NCBI RefSeq assembly: GCF_016802725.1
Contig: NC_052667.1
Span: forward strand, 14,406,346 to 14,470,345
Length of the DNA stretch: 64,000 nt
Direction of reading: 5' to 3'
Origin: Solenopsis invicta
Lineage: Eukaryota; Arthropoda; Insecta; Hymenoptera; Formicidae
Part shown: positions 42,290 to 52,077 of the stretch, one piece after another
Position numbering within the stretch: position 1 is the stretch's first letter
Layout of the letters: every line of letters begins with the position of its first letter
Notes under the pieces: generated by a model
What the model saw: only the letters and a program-made list of their open reading frames with translations
Database searches by the model: none
What the model was told of the DNA's origin: nothing
Translations under genes and position numbers: made by a program

Positions 42290-44360
42290 GGGGGGGGCGC
42301 CGACGAAGAAGTCGGTCCCCGCCCCCGCGCCCTCGAAAACCGGCCGCGGGCGCTCCCTCCCACGACCGGGTGTTGCCGGTGCTGGTGCCTCGGCGGGGCG
42401 GTGCTCGCCCCCGCCTCCGCCGGGGTCGCAGCCCGGTAAAAAGAAGAAAAAGAAGGGGCCGAAGGGGGGTAAAAATGGGGGGGGACGTCTCGTGCGGCGT
42501 CCGCTGCCCCGGGTGCGGTGGGGAGGCGGATCCCGCGCTCCTCCGTGGTGGCAATCACGGTGGAGCCGGGGTGTGCCTCCTACACCGAGATTATTAAGAG
42601 GTCCAGGGCGGCGATCAACCTAAGGGACGTACTCCCTCAGCCCGCCCTGGGCCTCAAGTTCAGGGTATCGCAGGCCGGGGGTGTCTTGCTACAGATCCCC
42701 GGCGCGGATAGTCGGCCGGCGGCGGAGCGCCTCGCGGCCGAAATGAGGCGGGTGGCTGGGGGCCCGGGGATCCGAATAACCTGCCCTATGCGTAGGGTGG
42801 GGGTTCGGGTGTCCGGGTTCCTGGACTCCACCGAGCCGGAGGAGGTGGCGGTGGCGCTGGCATGCGCCGGAGCATGCAGCGCCACTGATATTGTAGTCGG
42901 TCGAGTTACTCGCGGCCGCCGGGGCATGGGCTCTGTGATTGCGCAGTGCCCGGTCGCGGCGGCGGCGAGGCTCGCCAAACTGGGGAAAGTGGCCCTGGGT
43001 TGGGCGGCTGCTCGCGTGGAGGCGCTTAAGGCGCCTCCACAGCGATGCTATCGCTGCCTGGCTCAGGGCCACATGCAGCACCGGTGTCCCGGTTATTTTG
43101 ACCGGTCCCGGTGCTGCTTCAACTGCGGCGGGGAGGGTCATACTCGGGCTCAGTGCGCGAATCCGCCGTTCTGTCCCGAGTGTGCCTCCCGCAACAGGGC
43201 AGCCGGCCACCGACCGGGTGGCGCGGGCTGCCCCAAAATACCCCCCATGCCTCGGAGGGCCGGGGGGCCTCCTCCCTCCTCCCCAGATCTGGGGAGAGAG
43301 GAGGAAATGGAAATGGAGCGGCCTCCGTCATCGCCGGACGCTGACGCTGCCCGCGGCGCTCAGGCCGTTGGGGGCGACGGTCCGGCGGTGGCCGAGGCCG
43401 CCAAGGGGGGTGCGTCTCCCGCGGGCGGGGTCCCAGTAGATGGGCCCCCGGCTGCGGTGGATGCTCGGCTGCCGGGGTCCACCTCGGACACTTCGGAGTC
43501 CGGGGAGGAGCCCCCGCCGCCCAAATCGCGCGCGGTCGATGAGACCGGCGCGCCCAACGCAGTCAGCGTGTCGAGTCACGCTTCCGGGGAGAACCTCCCC
43601 GTGGCTAGGGTAGTTCTGTCTCCCCTCCCCCGCCAACTCCCGCAGAGGGAGCGGAGGGGGAGTAAAGGCCACGAGGGAGGCGAGGCCCAAGGGAGGCGCG
43701 CCCAGTGCGCCCTCCCCGGGGCCGCCCGTCCTCGGCAAGGGGAAGCGGCGTTAAGTGCCGTTCCTCGGGTGCCCGTCCCTAGCTGCCCCTAGCGCTCGGG
43801 GGATGCGACGGGACGGGGCCCAGGCCGATGGGGCCCGGCGCCAGGCGAGATGCCCCTCCCCTGGCGCCCGGCCCGGCCACGCGAGCGCCGTAGACGGGAG
43901 GTGGTGGGGCGGGCGGCAGCGACCGCTCGTCCCTGGGCGTGGGGCTCGCACCGGCGATATGTCGGGAGCGGCCCCATGGCCCTAAATGGGCGCGGGGGTG
44001 CGTGATGCTTCGCTCCGCATCCCCGGGGTCGGGCTAGGCCCTACCGGCCGACGTATCTCGGCTGGGCCAGCAAAGCCCGACTCCCAACCCGATGAACTGG
44101 CGCGTCGGGGAGCTTCATGCTCCGATTCCCAGTGGAGGGACGTTGGCGTATGTCTCTACAATCCCGGTCCCTCCACGCAACGGGGCGAGATGGGCTCGGT
44201 GGGTTTTTAGTGGGTAGGCGGGCCGGGCCTCGCCAACTTTCTGCCGCGCAAGCGGTCTGTGCCGGCGAGGGGTACCGCGTCCCGAGTCCCACACTCCCGT
44301 GGTCTAGCCAACCCGGGGTACTATGAGTATTTTCCCCCCGTAAAAAAAAAAAAAAAAAAA
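42290..44360 (+). mobile_element. Gag-only non-LTR retrotransposon, copy 1
   Basis: GC-rich element ending in a ~19-bp A tail at 44,342-44,360 and flanked by a 14-bp duplication AGTGGATAGCATCC (42,276-42,289 and 44,361-44,374). It encodes the zinc-knuckle half of a gag protein, then a ~570-bp 3' UTR shared with copy 2, and no endonuclease or RT. It appears 5'-shortened relative to copy 2. Machinery must come from a related autonomous R1/I-group element. Confidence 0.85.
42518..43792 (+). CDS. Non-LTR gag (zinc-knuckle part), copy 1
   Basis: 424-aa frame; similarity to copy 2 begins around VVAITVEPGCASYTEII and the first few residues are out-of-frame leader. Residues ~20-125 form the RRM-like/pre-knuckle domain (LRDVLPQPALGLKFRV, VGVRVSGFLDSTEPEEV). 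Three zinc knuckles follow from ~165: CYRCLAQGHMQHRC, CCFNCGGEGHTRAQC and CPECASRNRAAGH...C. The last ~190 residues are Pro/Gly-rich and acidic. Role by family: RNA binding and RNP formation. A frameshift upstream (poly-Lys GKKKKKG lies in another frame) has removed the N-terminal half. Confidence 0.82.
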   Translation: MGRRIPRSSVVAITVEPGCASYTEIIKRSRAAINLRDVLPQPALGLKFRVSQAGGVLLQIPGADSRPAAERLAAEMRRVAGGPGIRITCPMRRVGVRVSGFLDSTEPEEVAVALACAGACSATDIVVGRVTRGRRGMGSVIAQCPVAAAARLAKLGKVALGWAAARVEALKAPPQRCYRCLAQGHMQHRCPGYFDRSRCCFNCGGEGHTRAQCANPPFCPECASRNRAAGHRPGGAGCPKIPPMPRRAGGPPPSSPDLGREEEMEMERPPSSPDADAARGAQAVGGDGPAVAEAAKGGASPAGGVPVDGPPAAVDARLPGSTSDTSESGEEPPPPKSRAVDETGAPNAVSVSSHASGENLPVARVVLSPLPRQLPQRERRGSKGHEGGEAQGRRAQCALPGAARPRQGEAALSAVPRVPVPSCP

Positions 44361-44383
44361 AGTGGATAGCATCCCGTAAGGGT

Positions 44384-44427
44384 CTGGAGTCGTTTCGGGG
44401 CCTTCCGAGGCTGCGGAACGACTCCAG
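44384..44427 (+). other. Hairpin at the 5' end of the gag-only element
   Basis: CTGGAGTCGTT (44,384-44,394) pairs perfectly with AACGACTCCAG (44,417-44,427). GCCT pairs with AGGC inside, closed by a TCCG loop. It lies 13 bp from the element start. R1/R2-type elements often have self-cleaving 5' RNA, but I could not fit an HDV-type fold. Confidence 0.6.
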
Positions 44428-45186
44428 ATACAGGAATTGGCGTTCCTGCGGTTTCCCGAGCTCGCTAGGGGTCTGCGGTCTCTCGTAGGCCGTAGATTCA
44501 GGGATCTCAGCGACCCTGGCGCCCGAGCTGACACACCGTAATCCATCACGCGCTGAAATTACGTGCGGGATGGACCGGGGACCTTGGCTTCACCGCCCGG
44601 GTCGCGAGGAGTCAACCTCTATAAAAAATCAAGCAGGCGGCGTCTGAAATGTCACGTTTTCGTGCATCAGACGCCATGGTGGTGTGTACTCTGTTCAATG
44701 TACGGTGTTCGTCGCGGCGGGGGGTCGGGTCGCCTTCTCCTCGCGGAATCCTGGAGCGATCTTCCGGTCGACGGTTAAATCCCGCGTGTTGACCCGCTGG
44801 TTGTCGATGTCTCCGGCTAGCCCGGGTGCATCGGCGCCGGGCCCTCGGGCCTAGGATCAGCCCGTATATCGGTGCGACTGGCGCTTCCTCTCGGGGATGT
44901 TCCTCGTTAGTGCAGGGGCATCGTCGTGGGGGGTGTTAGCTCTTGCCGAGACCTCTGGTCGGGGGATCGCTGTGGGTGCCTGCCGGGATCGGGGGTCCCG
45001 TCTGCCCGCCGCAGTCCATTGTCTGGTGCGCGTCGACCGTGGGTCATCCCGGGTGTGCGCTTAACCGCGTGCACTTGGGTTTTGTTTTTCTGTTTTCCCT
45101 GGTCGGCGCGTGCGATGTGTGTGTTGTCCAATAGAGTCGCCTTGGGCCGGTGGTCCCCGGACACCGGCCTGTAGTATCCCTCGGGC

Positions 45187-45255
45187 GGGGTATTGTTTTA
45201 CGAGGGGAACCCCACCCTCGCCGAGGGTGGGGTTCCCCTCGTAAAACAATACCCC
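45187..45255 (+). other. Perfect 34-bp inverted repeat just upstream of gag
   Basis: The left arm 45,187-45,220 and right arm 45,222-45,255 are perfect complements with a 1-nt centre. The motif ends 14 bp before the gag ATG at 45,270. As RNA it would be a very stable hairpin; as DNA, a cruciform or assembly-sensitive palindrome. Confidence 0.95.
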
Positions 45256-45269
45256 ATTTATGATTTTTT

Positions 45270-47099
45270 ATGGAACACGATAGGGATACGTTACCGCGCA
45301 GGGGGAGTCGGATACCCCAGGGCCGGCAAGGGAGGACTAGTGTCCCGGGTGCCCCCTTGTCGTTATCTTCCGACGGGCGGCCGCGCGGAGTGACCACACG
45401 CTCCGCCGGCTATCGGGCTAGTGTGGTAATTAATGTTCGTGAACGTCCTCGCGCTAGGCGGTTGGGCCGAAAGTCTGATCCAGTTCACTGGATAGACTCG
45501 AGGTCCGAAGATTATCAGCGCTTCCTATGGTATCGCAGGCTAGACAGGGCGCTGACGCCTTACTGCGAATTCACGAGCTCCGATTCGTGGAGTCTCGTCG
45601 GTGCCAAGTCTGTGGATGAGGTTTCCTCCTCCTCAAGCGACGGTAAGAGTGCCTCCCTTGACGGGGAGAGCGGAGTAGAGCCGTCCCCGGTGGACGAGGC
45701 CTCCGCCCTTGCCGTCGAGGGGGACACGATCCTACTGGTCGGCGACAGCTGTAAGGCGGTCTCTGACCAGCGGGACGACAACGCGATCGGGTCAACAAAG
45801 ACCCGATTTTTCGAAATGGTGGCGCATCCTACGCCACTACAGGGAGGTGATGGTAGAACGCCGATCCGCGTCCGTGGGGGAGGCTCGAGCGGGGAGGACC
45901 TCGCCGACCCGCCTTGCAGGAGGCGGCAGGGGCTCTCTCAGCTCGATGCTGAGCCCATGGACGTCGATCGGCGCGACGACGAGGAGGAGGAAGCGGTGGC
46001 CGGGAACCCTTTGGAGCAGGTCATCGATTTGGATGAGTCGGAGGGCCGCGTCCGGATCCCGGATGTTCCGGGGGACGGATCCGACCTTCCGACTCACGTC
46101 AGAAGCAGGCGCGCCCGTGACCGACCCCGTTTGGACGGGAGTGGACCCTTCAGGTCCCCCTCCCCGCTGTCCGACGGGGCGGCCGCGGAAGACCGGCTCC
46201 ACTGGGTTCCCCTGGAGCGATTTAGTGCCCGCCGACTCCGAGCCAATGTTATCCGGAGCTCGGAGTCGGAGGGAGAGGGAACGGGGGCGAATGATGCGCG
46301 GCCTCGGCAGCGCATCAGGATCCCCCCGACCCTATTCACGCCGGACCAGCGGCGATACGTGGACCGCCAACTGGGAGTGATCTCCCGGAGTACGACCACC
46401 GATCTAGCCGGATTGGCTGATGGGTGGCTCCGGGAGGTCGAGGGGGCGCGAAATAAGGCCTCGACGGGTTGCCCACTGTCGGGCAATCTTTCGGGGCGAA
46501 TGAAGTTAAATACCCATCTCGCCCGGGAGGCGCTCATGACACTGGCGTACCGTGCCATGGGCCGTCTCGGGCGAGAAGATGGGCAGGAGGAAGCGGCGAC
46601 CGCGGTCCGGGAGGAGGAAGTGCGCTCCCTCCGGGCCGAGGTCGCTGAACTGAGGGGCCAGCTGGGGGTCGCCAAGAGGGCCCTCATGCTCCAGAGCGGC
46701 CCCTCCTCGTCTACGGCTGCTCCGCAGATGTCTAGGAGAAGGTCTCCTTCCCCTCCGCCGCCCCCGTCGGTCGCTTCTGCCCCCGGCTCTTCTCCTTTCG
46801 AGGAGCGAGTGCTGGGGACGTTGGAGCGGCTGACGGCGACGGTGGAGGGCCTGGAGAGGCGCCTGGCGCGGGTGGAGACGGGGGCTGTCCCGGCCGCCGT
46901 CCCCACCGACGCCAGGAGCAGTAAAAAGAAGAAGAAGGGGAAGGGGGAAAGGGGGATGCGGGAACTCCGCCGGTGGAGCTTCCGCGCCCCTCGCCGTGCC
47001 GGCGGCAGCGCCCGGCCCCGATACGCCTACGAGCGATCGGAGCTGGGTCGAGGTCGTCGGCACCCGGAAGAGAAGGAGGGTGGACAAAGGGGGCCGTAG
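45270..47099 (+). CDS. Non-LTR gag, N-terminal part (609 aa)
   Basis: ATG at 45,270 (MEHDRDTLPRR). A long acidic/Ser-rich disordered region (residues ~110-300) leads to a conserved-looking helical block at ~365-440 (FTPDQRRYVDRQLGVISRS, LAREALMTLAYRAMGRLG). A coiled coil follows (REEEVRSLRAEVAELRGQLG, ~455-475), then a second one (FEERVLGTLERLTATVEGLE, ~525-560) and a Lys-rich KKKKKGKGERG. Coiled coils suit gag multimerisation. The end of the frame (after ~580) is probably out of frame, because SWVEVVGTRKRRRV, a typical gag phrase, appears in the next frame at 47,040. A frameshift, or programmed shifting, near 46,950-47,040 is likely. Confidence 0.75.
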   Translation: MEHDRDTLPRRGSRIPQGRQGRTSVPGAPLSLSSDGRPRGVTTRSAGYRASVVINVRERPRARRLGRKSDPVHWIDSRSEDYQRFLWYRRLDRALTPYCEFTSSDSWSLVGAKSVDEVSSSSSDGKSASLDGESGVEPSPVDEASALAVEGDTILLVGDSCKAVSDQRDDNAIGSTKTRFFEMVAHPTPLQGGDGRTPIRVRGGGSSGEDLADPPCRRRQGLSQLDAEPMDVDRRDDEEEEAVAGNPLEQVIDLDESEGRVRIPDVPGDGSDLPTHVRSRRARDRPRLDGSGPFRSPSPLSDGAAAEDRLHWVPLERFSARRLRANVIRSSESEGEGTGANDARPRQRIRIPPTLFTPDQRRYVDRQLGVISRSTTTDLAGLADGWLREVEGARNKASTGCPLSGNLSGRMKLNTHLAREALMTLAYRAMGRLGREDGQEEAATAVREEEVRSLRAEVAELRGQLGVAKRALMLQSGPSSSTAAPQMSRRRSPSPPPPPSVASAPGSSPFEERVLGTLERLTATVEGLERRLARVETGAVPAAVPTDARSSKKKKKGKGERGMRELRRWSFRAPRRAGGSARPRYAYERSELGRGRRHPEEKEGGQRGP

Positions 47100-47134
47100 A
47101 GCCCCCCCACTCGGCCTGCGGAGAGTGACTGGGG

Positions 47135-48502
47135 GTGTTCCCCCCAGGTCACGGTGCGGCCCTAGTCCCGGGTCGGCCATCGGGGGTAGCGGCACTTGCC
47201 GCCCCCCCGGCGGCCGGGCCGGGCAAGAAGAAGAAAAAGAAGAAGCAGGAAGGTCCGCCGCGAAGCGACATCCTCGCGGCGAGGAAGATAGGGAGGCACG
47301 TCCTCAAGTCATCGGCGATTCTGGTGACGGTAACCGGGGACGACGCCTCCTACGCAGGCGTAATGCGGCGGGCCGGCGAGGCAATTGTCCTCGGGGACAT
47401 ATTGCCACAGGGGGGGAAAGGGCTGCGGGTTCGCCGAGCCCAGACCGGGGGTCTTCTCCTGGAGATCCCCGGTGAAGATAGCAGGCCAGCCATGGAAAAG
47501 CTGGCCTCAGAGATGAGGCGCGTCGCGGGGGGCCCGGACGTGCGGATCTCATGCCCTCTACGGAGGGTGGGGATCCGCATCTCCGGGTTCGACGAATCGA
47601 TAACCCCGGAGGAGGTGGCCACAATGGTCGCCGACTCCGGGGAGTGCTTCGTGGCGGACCTCAGGGTGGGTCGAGTGGTGCGCAGTCGGCGGGGGCTGGG
47701 CTCTGTCATAGTGCAGTGCCCGGTCGCCGCCGCTGCAAAGCTCGCTCGAGCGGGGAGTGTGACCCTGGGCTGGGTAGCGGCTCGCGTGGAGGTGCTCAAG
47801 GCACCGCCACAGCGATGCTTCCGCTGCCTAGCTCAGAGGCACACGCAGCACCGGTGTCCTGGCGGAGTCGACAGGGCCCGGTGCTGTTTCAATTGCGGAG
47901 GTGAAGGGCACACCCAGGCAGAATGTGCGAGTAGGCCGTTCTGCCCGGAGTGTGCCTCCAAAGGCAAACCGCATAACCACCGCCCAGGCGGTGAGAAATG
48001 CGTGCGGGTTCCCCCGGCAACGAGACCGGGGAAGAGGGCTCCCCCTCCTCCGCAGCGGGAGGAAGGCGGAGACTCCGAGGAAGATCGGCGGCTGACCCCT
48101 CTGCCTCCCACCCCGCCCGGCGCTCAGGCCGTGGATAGTGGCGTGGCGGAGGGGCCAGTGGCCGATGTCGGAATGGAGGAGACCCCTCCCGTGGCGGAGG
48201 CCTCTGTCGATAAGGCCCTTATCACGGGAGTGATAGAGATTTCGTCGGAGTCGTCCGGGGCATCAGGGCTCCGGACGAGTCCGCCGATTAAAAAGAGGTG
48301 CGAGGCGCTCGACAGTCCGAGCGCCGCGCACCTCCCCCAGGCGAAGGTGGTGCTCGAGCCCCTCCCTCTCCCGCAACGGGAGAAGCGAGTGGGACGAGAC
48401 TCGAGCACGCCTCTCAGAAAGGCGTTGAGACCCCGGGCGGAGAGGACGTTGACGCCTTCTCCCCCGGGGTCGCCTATCCTCGGAGACAGGGCCGCGAAGT
48501 GA
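47135..48502 (+). CDS. Non-LTR gag, zinc-knuckle part (455 aa), copy 2
   Basis: Useful similarity starts at AAGPGKKKKKKKQEGPPRSD (about residue 25). The pre-knuckle RRM-like region covers ~50-195 (ARKIGRHVLKSSAILVTVTG, VGIRISGFDESITPEEV, GSVIVQCPVAAAAKL). Three zinc knuckles follow at ~220-285: CFRCLAQRHTQHRC, CCFNCGGEGHTQAEC and CPECASKGKPHNH...C. The tail is Pro/Ser-rich with RTSPPIKKR. The frame is not contiguous with the 45,270 frame; two shifts separate them. After the stop comes the 3' UTR instead of ORF2, exactly as in copy 1. Confidence 0.82.
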   Translation: MFPPGHGAALVPGRPSGVAALAAPPAAGPGKKKKKKKQEGPPRSDILAARKIGRHVLKSSAILVTVTGDDASYAGVMRRAGEAIVLGDILPQGGKGLRVRRAQTGGLLLEIPGEDSRPAMEKLASEMRRVAGGPDVRISCPLRRVGIRISGFDESITPEEVATMVADSGECFVADLRVGRVVRSRRGLGSVIVQCPVAAAAKLARAGSVTLGWVAARVEVLKAPPQRCFRCLAQRHTQHRCPGGVDRARCCFNCGGEGHTQAECASRPFCPECASKGKPHNHRPGGEKCVRVPPATRPGKRAPPPPQREEGGDSEEDRRLTPLPPTPPGAQAVDSGVAEGPVADVGMEETPPVAEASVDKALITGVIEISSESSGASGLRTSPPIKKRCEALDSPSAAHLPQAKVVLEPLPLPQREKRVGRDSSTPLRKALRPRAERTLTPSPPGSPILGDRAAK

Positions 48503-49117
48503 CTCCCCTGGGGGGGGGGTCATTACGCGATCCCGGGCCTCGTTTCCGGCTGCCCCTGCGCTCGGGGATGCCCAGGAGACGAGGATCCTGGCTGTTGGGC
48601 CGCCCGATGAGTAGGGGTCTCCGCTCATCCGGCGTGCCGGCCACGCGAGGATAGGAGGTAGGCCCGGTCGGTCCCCTCGGGACCACTGGACCTTGGGTAG
48701 GGGGTTGGAGCGGAACGGGTAAGTTCGGCGCTCGCCTCTTGCCCTAAAGGAGCGCGGGGGGGCGTGCGGTGTTTTTCACGGCGCTACCCCGGGGTGGACA
48801 AGGCGGCGGCTGACGTATCTCGGCCGCCGCCCTGGCACGTCCTCTCCCAACCTGACGAACTGGCGCGTCGGGGGGCTCACGCTCTGACCCCCGGGAGAAG
48901 GCTACTGATGAAATAGCGTATTGCTAGCCGGGGCCTTCCTTCGATCTGGGGCGAGGTGGCTCGGTGAGGTTTTTAGTTGGTAGGCGGGTTAGGGCGAGCC
49001 TGGCCGCTGAAATTACGTGGCCGGGTTAGCACCGTCCTGATTCGAGTCCAACACTGTCAGGTCTAGCCAACCTGTCGTGCCATGAGCATTTCCCTCATCG
49101 TACAAAAAAAAAAAAAA
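48503..49117 (+). other. 3' UTR of gag-only LINE, copy 2
   Basis: About 600 bp without coding sequence, aligned in blocks with 43,793-44,360. Because TPRT reverse transcriptases recognise the 3' end, this conserved region is the likely signal that recruits the helper. Confidence 0.7.
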
Positions 49118-49488
49118 AGTGGATAGCTATTGCTTCTCAGGTTTTTGGATTATTTTGTATAGGTCCTGTGCTGATGTTAAAGTGGCCATGCCGGATTGCA
49201 GGAATCTCAACGAGCAGATAACTTTTTCTATTTTTCTTACTAATATTTTTTTTCGTTTGGTAAAAATTTTTCTTCTGGTGAGGATCGTTTTTTTGTAATA
49301 ATACTGTAAAAAAGTTTTAGCCATACTCGTGTTTGTAATACGCGCGCATTGCGCGCCGAGGATCGGTTGCGTAACAATCTCATACTCGGGTCCCCCAAGA
49401 GATGACGGCGCGCTCTGGGGGGGTAGCGAGCGGAGACAGGAAGCAAGGGGCGAGTGTGAATGGCAGTGGATCAGTTTGTATAAAATAT

Positions 49489-49743
49489 TGTTGTGCCCGT
49501 TCGGCCGTTTGAGAAGCTGGCCGAAGGAAGATCTATCGATCGGAAAAAAAGAAGCGCGGCCGGCTTTTGTTCTTTAGTTTTTCGGGACGCGGAGCTGTCA
49601 AGCGACATTTAAAATAAATCCGCTATCAATTAATCGTATATAGCCAATTAATTAAAGTCAGTGTTCTTTTATAAAAGAGAGTGTTCAATTATTTCGTGTG
49701 TTCGTGTGAGTGTTTTTGCGTGCTCGTCTCGTCGAGCATAACA
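49489..49743 (+). repeat. 5' LTR of inner gypsy
   Basis: TG...CA ends; contains TATAAAAGAGAGTG-like promoter sequence (TTTTATAAAAGAGAG near 49,670). A direct repeat of 54,323-54,584. Confidence 0.92.
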
Positions 49744-49776
49744 TTTTGGGGGTTTGTCCGATTTCGAACCACATAA

Positions 49777-50923
49777 TGGACATCTCGGAAGATGTTACGG
49801 CAGCGTCTCCTGCGAGAGCGGAGAAACGTCCTCTTCGTAAGGGAATGCGTCCCCGAACACCTGCAAAACCTCGACTCTCCACCGAAGCAAATTCTTTTCG
49901 GGCGGTCGCCGTGGAGTTGCGTCAGCTTCGTGCTGAGAGACAAAGGCAGCGGCAGCTTGAGGAAGAAATGCAGGCACTGCTCCAGGAACGCGACGAGAGA
50001 CTTCAGCGTCTAGAGGAGCGGCTGCAACATTTTTTAGGCCAGTCGTTGCCTTTTTCTGTTTGTCCTCCGACCGCGGAGATTCCTCGGGATTCCGGAAACG
50101 CGGGCGTCAATTTTAAATTAAAGCCGGATATTTTCGACGGGAGTGTTCCGCTGCGCGAATATTTTACACAATTTGAATTGATTGCACAAGCGAGTAAGAA
50201 GACTGGGAAGATTCTACGAAAGCGGTCGCGTTAGCCTCGAGTTTGCGGGAGAAAGCGCGTTCAGTTTTAGACGGAATAACGGAATTAGAAAATTTAAGTT
50301 ATGGAGAAATTAAATCAAAACTTGAATTACGTTTTGGAGAGGGTCATTTATCTCGAACTTTTTACGCTCAATTTACAAATCGTAAACAAAAATTTGGAGA
50401 AGATTTAGCTTCGTTGGGAGCCGATTTAGAACGATTATCGCGTTTAGCTTATCCGGAGTGTCCTCAAGAAGTGCGCGACAAAATTGCTTGTGCTTAATTT
50501 ATTATTGCAGTTTCTGACGGATTTTTGAGACGCACTCTTCAACTAGAAGGAATTTCTTCCTTGCGTTCTGCAATTGAGAGAGCGAAAATGATTAAGGCTA
50601 TTCAGGAGAATAGTTTTTCTCGCGTTTCCTTGAATAAGGATGGTGGAAGGAGAAAATTTTATCCTAGAGAACAAATGAAAGAAGGAAGCGGAAAGGAAGT
50701 AATTTCTTCACAAGATTCTAAGCAAAAAAATTTTAATAAGTGGAAGGCCGACAAAGAATGTTGGCAGTGTGGTGCAAAGGGACACTATAGATCAGAATGT
50801 CCTGCGGTTTCTTTTTTAACAAAGGGAAACCAGGTTTGGTCGAGCTTAGCGGGGTCGACTCGACCATTCGAAGGGAGACTCCAACATTTTCGGAAATTAA
50901 AAATTGTAGAAAAATGTAGTTAA
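49777..50923 (+). pseudogene. Inner gypsy gag
   Basis: ATG at 49,777 (MDISEDVTAASPARAEKR). A coiled coil (LRQLRAERQRQRQLEEEM, ~residues 48-90) precedes a retrotransposon gag domain. The gag domain is FDGSVPLREYFTQFELIAQA, a frame break near 50,215, then LREKARSVLDGITELENLSY and FYAQFTNRKQKFGEDL, a stop at 50,497, then LRRTLQLEGISSLRSAIERA. One CCHC knuckle, CWQCGAKGHYRSEC, is at 50,758. The protease expected after the knuckle is missing, so gag runs into a deletion near 50,920. Confidence 0.82.
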
Positions 50924-50939
50924 AAGATTATTTTTGTTA

Positions 50940-52077
50940 TGCCTCATCGAAGAAATGAGGCAACAGGGTGTTATCGAAGAATCAAATAGTCCTTGGACCT
51001 CTCCTGCAGTTTTAGTTAAGAAAAAAGATGGTTCAATTAGACCTTTTGTGTAGACTACAGAAAGTTAAATAATGTGACTCTTAAGGACTCCTACCCAATT
51101 CCCAGGATAGATGATTTAATGGATCGTTTCTCAGGAAATTCTTGGTTTTCTACTCTGGATCTCAAGAGTGGTTATTGGCAAGTTAAAATTCGTCCTGAGG
51201 ATCGAGAGAAAACTGCTTTTTCGATTGGAAAAGGGTTATGGCAGTTTACAGTTATGCCTTTTGGACTTTGTAATGCACCGACTACCTTTGAACGTCTTAT
51301 GGAAAAAGTTTTTCAGCAGCTACTTTTCAAAATCTGCATGGTTTATGTCGATGATGTCATCATTTTCGGAAAATCTTTTGAGGAGATGTTAATCAATATG
51401 AAAAAGATCTTTTTGTCTTTACGAGCAGCAAATCTTAAACTTAATCCTACAAAATGTACTTTCTTCGGGAAAGAGGTTAAATATTTGGGTCATATCGTCT
51501 CAGAGAAGGGAATCACCACTGATCCTGAGAAAATTGTTGCAGTTAGGGATTGGCCGATTCCTAAAAATAAAAAACAAGTCCGAAGCTTCTTAGGCTTTTG
51601 CTCATATTATCAAAAGTTTGTGAGAGGATTTTCCCTTATTGCTAAACCTTTATTTGTCTTAACTGAAAATTTGAGTAAATTCAGATGGGATAATGCCTGC
51701 TAAGCTTTTGAGTTGTTAAAAAAATTTTTAATTACTTCGCCAATATTATCATTTCCCACTGAGGAAGGAAGGTTTATTTAAATACAGATGCTTCGGATCA
51801 TGGAATAGGGGCGGTCTTATCTCAAAATCAGGGAGGAGTAGAAAAAGTGATCGCTTATTTTAGTAAGGTGTTGAGTAAGTCTGAAAGAAACTATTGTGTA
51901 ACTCGGCGTGAATTATTGGCAATTATAGAGTCAATAAAATCTTTTCATCATTATTTGTACGGACAAAATTTTCTTATAAGAACAAATCATGCTTCTTTAA
52001 GTTGGTTATTTTCTTTTAAGAACGTTGAGGGACAGTTGGCCCGTTGGTTAGAACATCTTCAAAATATAATTTTATAG
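50940..52077 (+). pseudogene. Inner gypsy reverse transcriptase and RNase H
   Basis: Frames: MEEMRQQGVIEESNSPWTS at 50,955, a shift near 51,050, then an open 209-aa frame 51,074-51,703. It contains FSTLDLKSGYWQVKI, MPFGLCNAPTTFERLM and catalytic YVDD (MVYVDDVIIFG), plus thumb YLGHIVSEKGI. A stop near 51,703 follows. RNase H resumes with NTDASDHGIGAVLSQ (after a shift) and NYCVTRRELLAIIESI to 52,077. The first part of RT and the protease are absent. The YVDD site is intact, but the polyprotein is interrupted at least four times. Confidence 0.87.

Larger units (their letters stand above)
44371..49117 (+). mobile_element. Gag-only non-LTR retrotransposon, copy 2 (longer)
   Basis: Starts at 44,371 right after AGTGGATAGC, ends with a 15-bp A tail, then AGTGGATAGC again (49,118-49,127). 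It has ~900 bp of 5' UTR with strong hairpins, two gag frames and a 3' UTR homologous to copy 1. Shared 3' words include CGACGTATCTCGGC, GAACTGGCGCGTCGGGG, GGTTTTTAGT and GGTCTAGCCAACC. No EN or RT. Copy 1 lies immediately upstream and uses the same target. Confidence 0.87.

Noticed and set aside
44371..44480. HDV-like ribozyme at the LINE 5' end
   Set aside because: Only simple nested stems could be drawn; the required pseudoknotted pairings were not found by eye, so it is left as a hairpin.
42159..48686. Numerous overlapping frames of 60-270 aa on both strands in the GC-rich LINE pair
   Set aside because: High GC removes stop codons; only the gag frames show zinc knuckles and similarity between the two copies.
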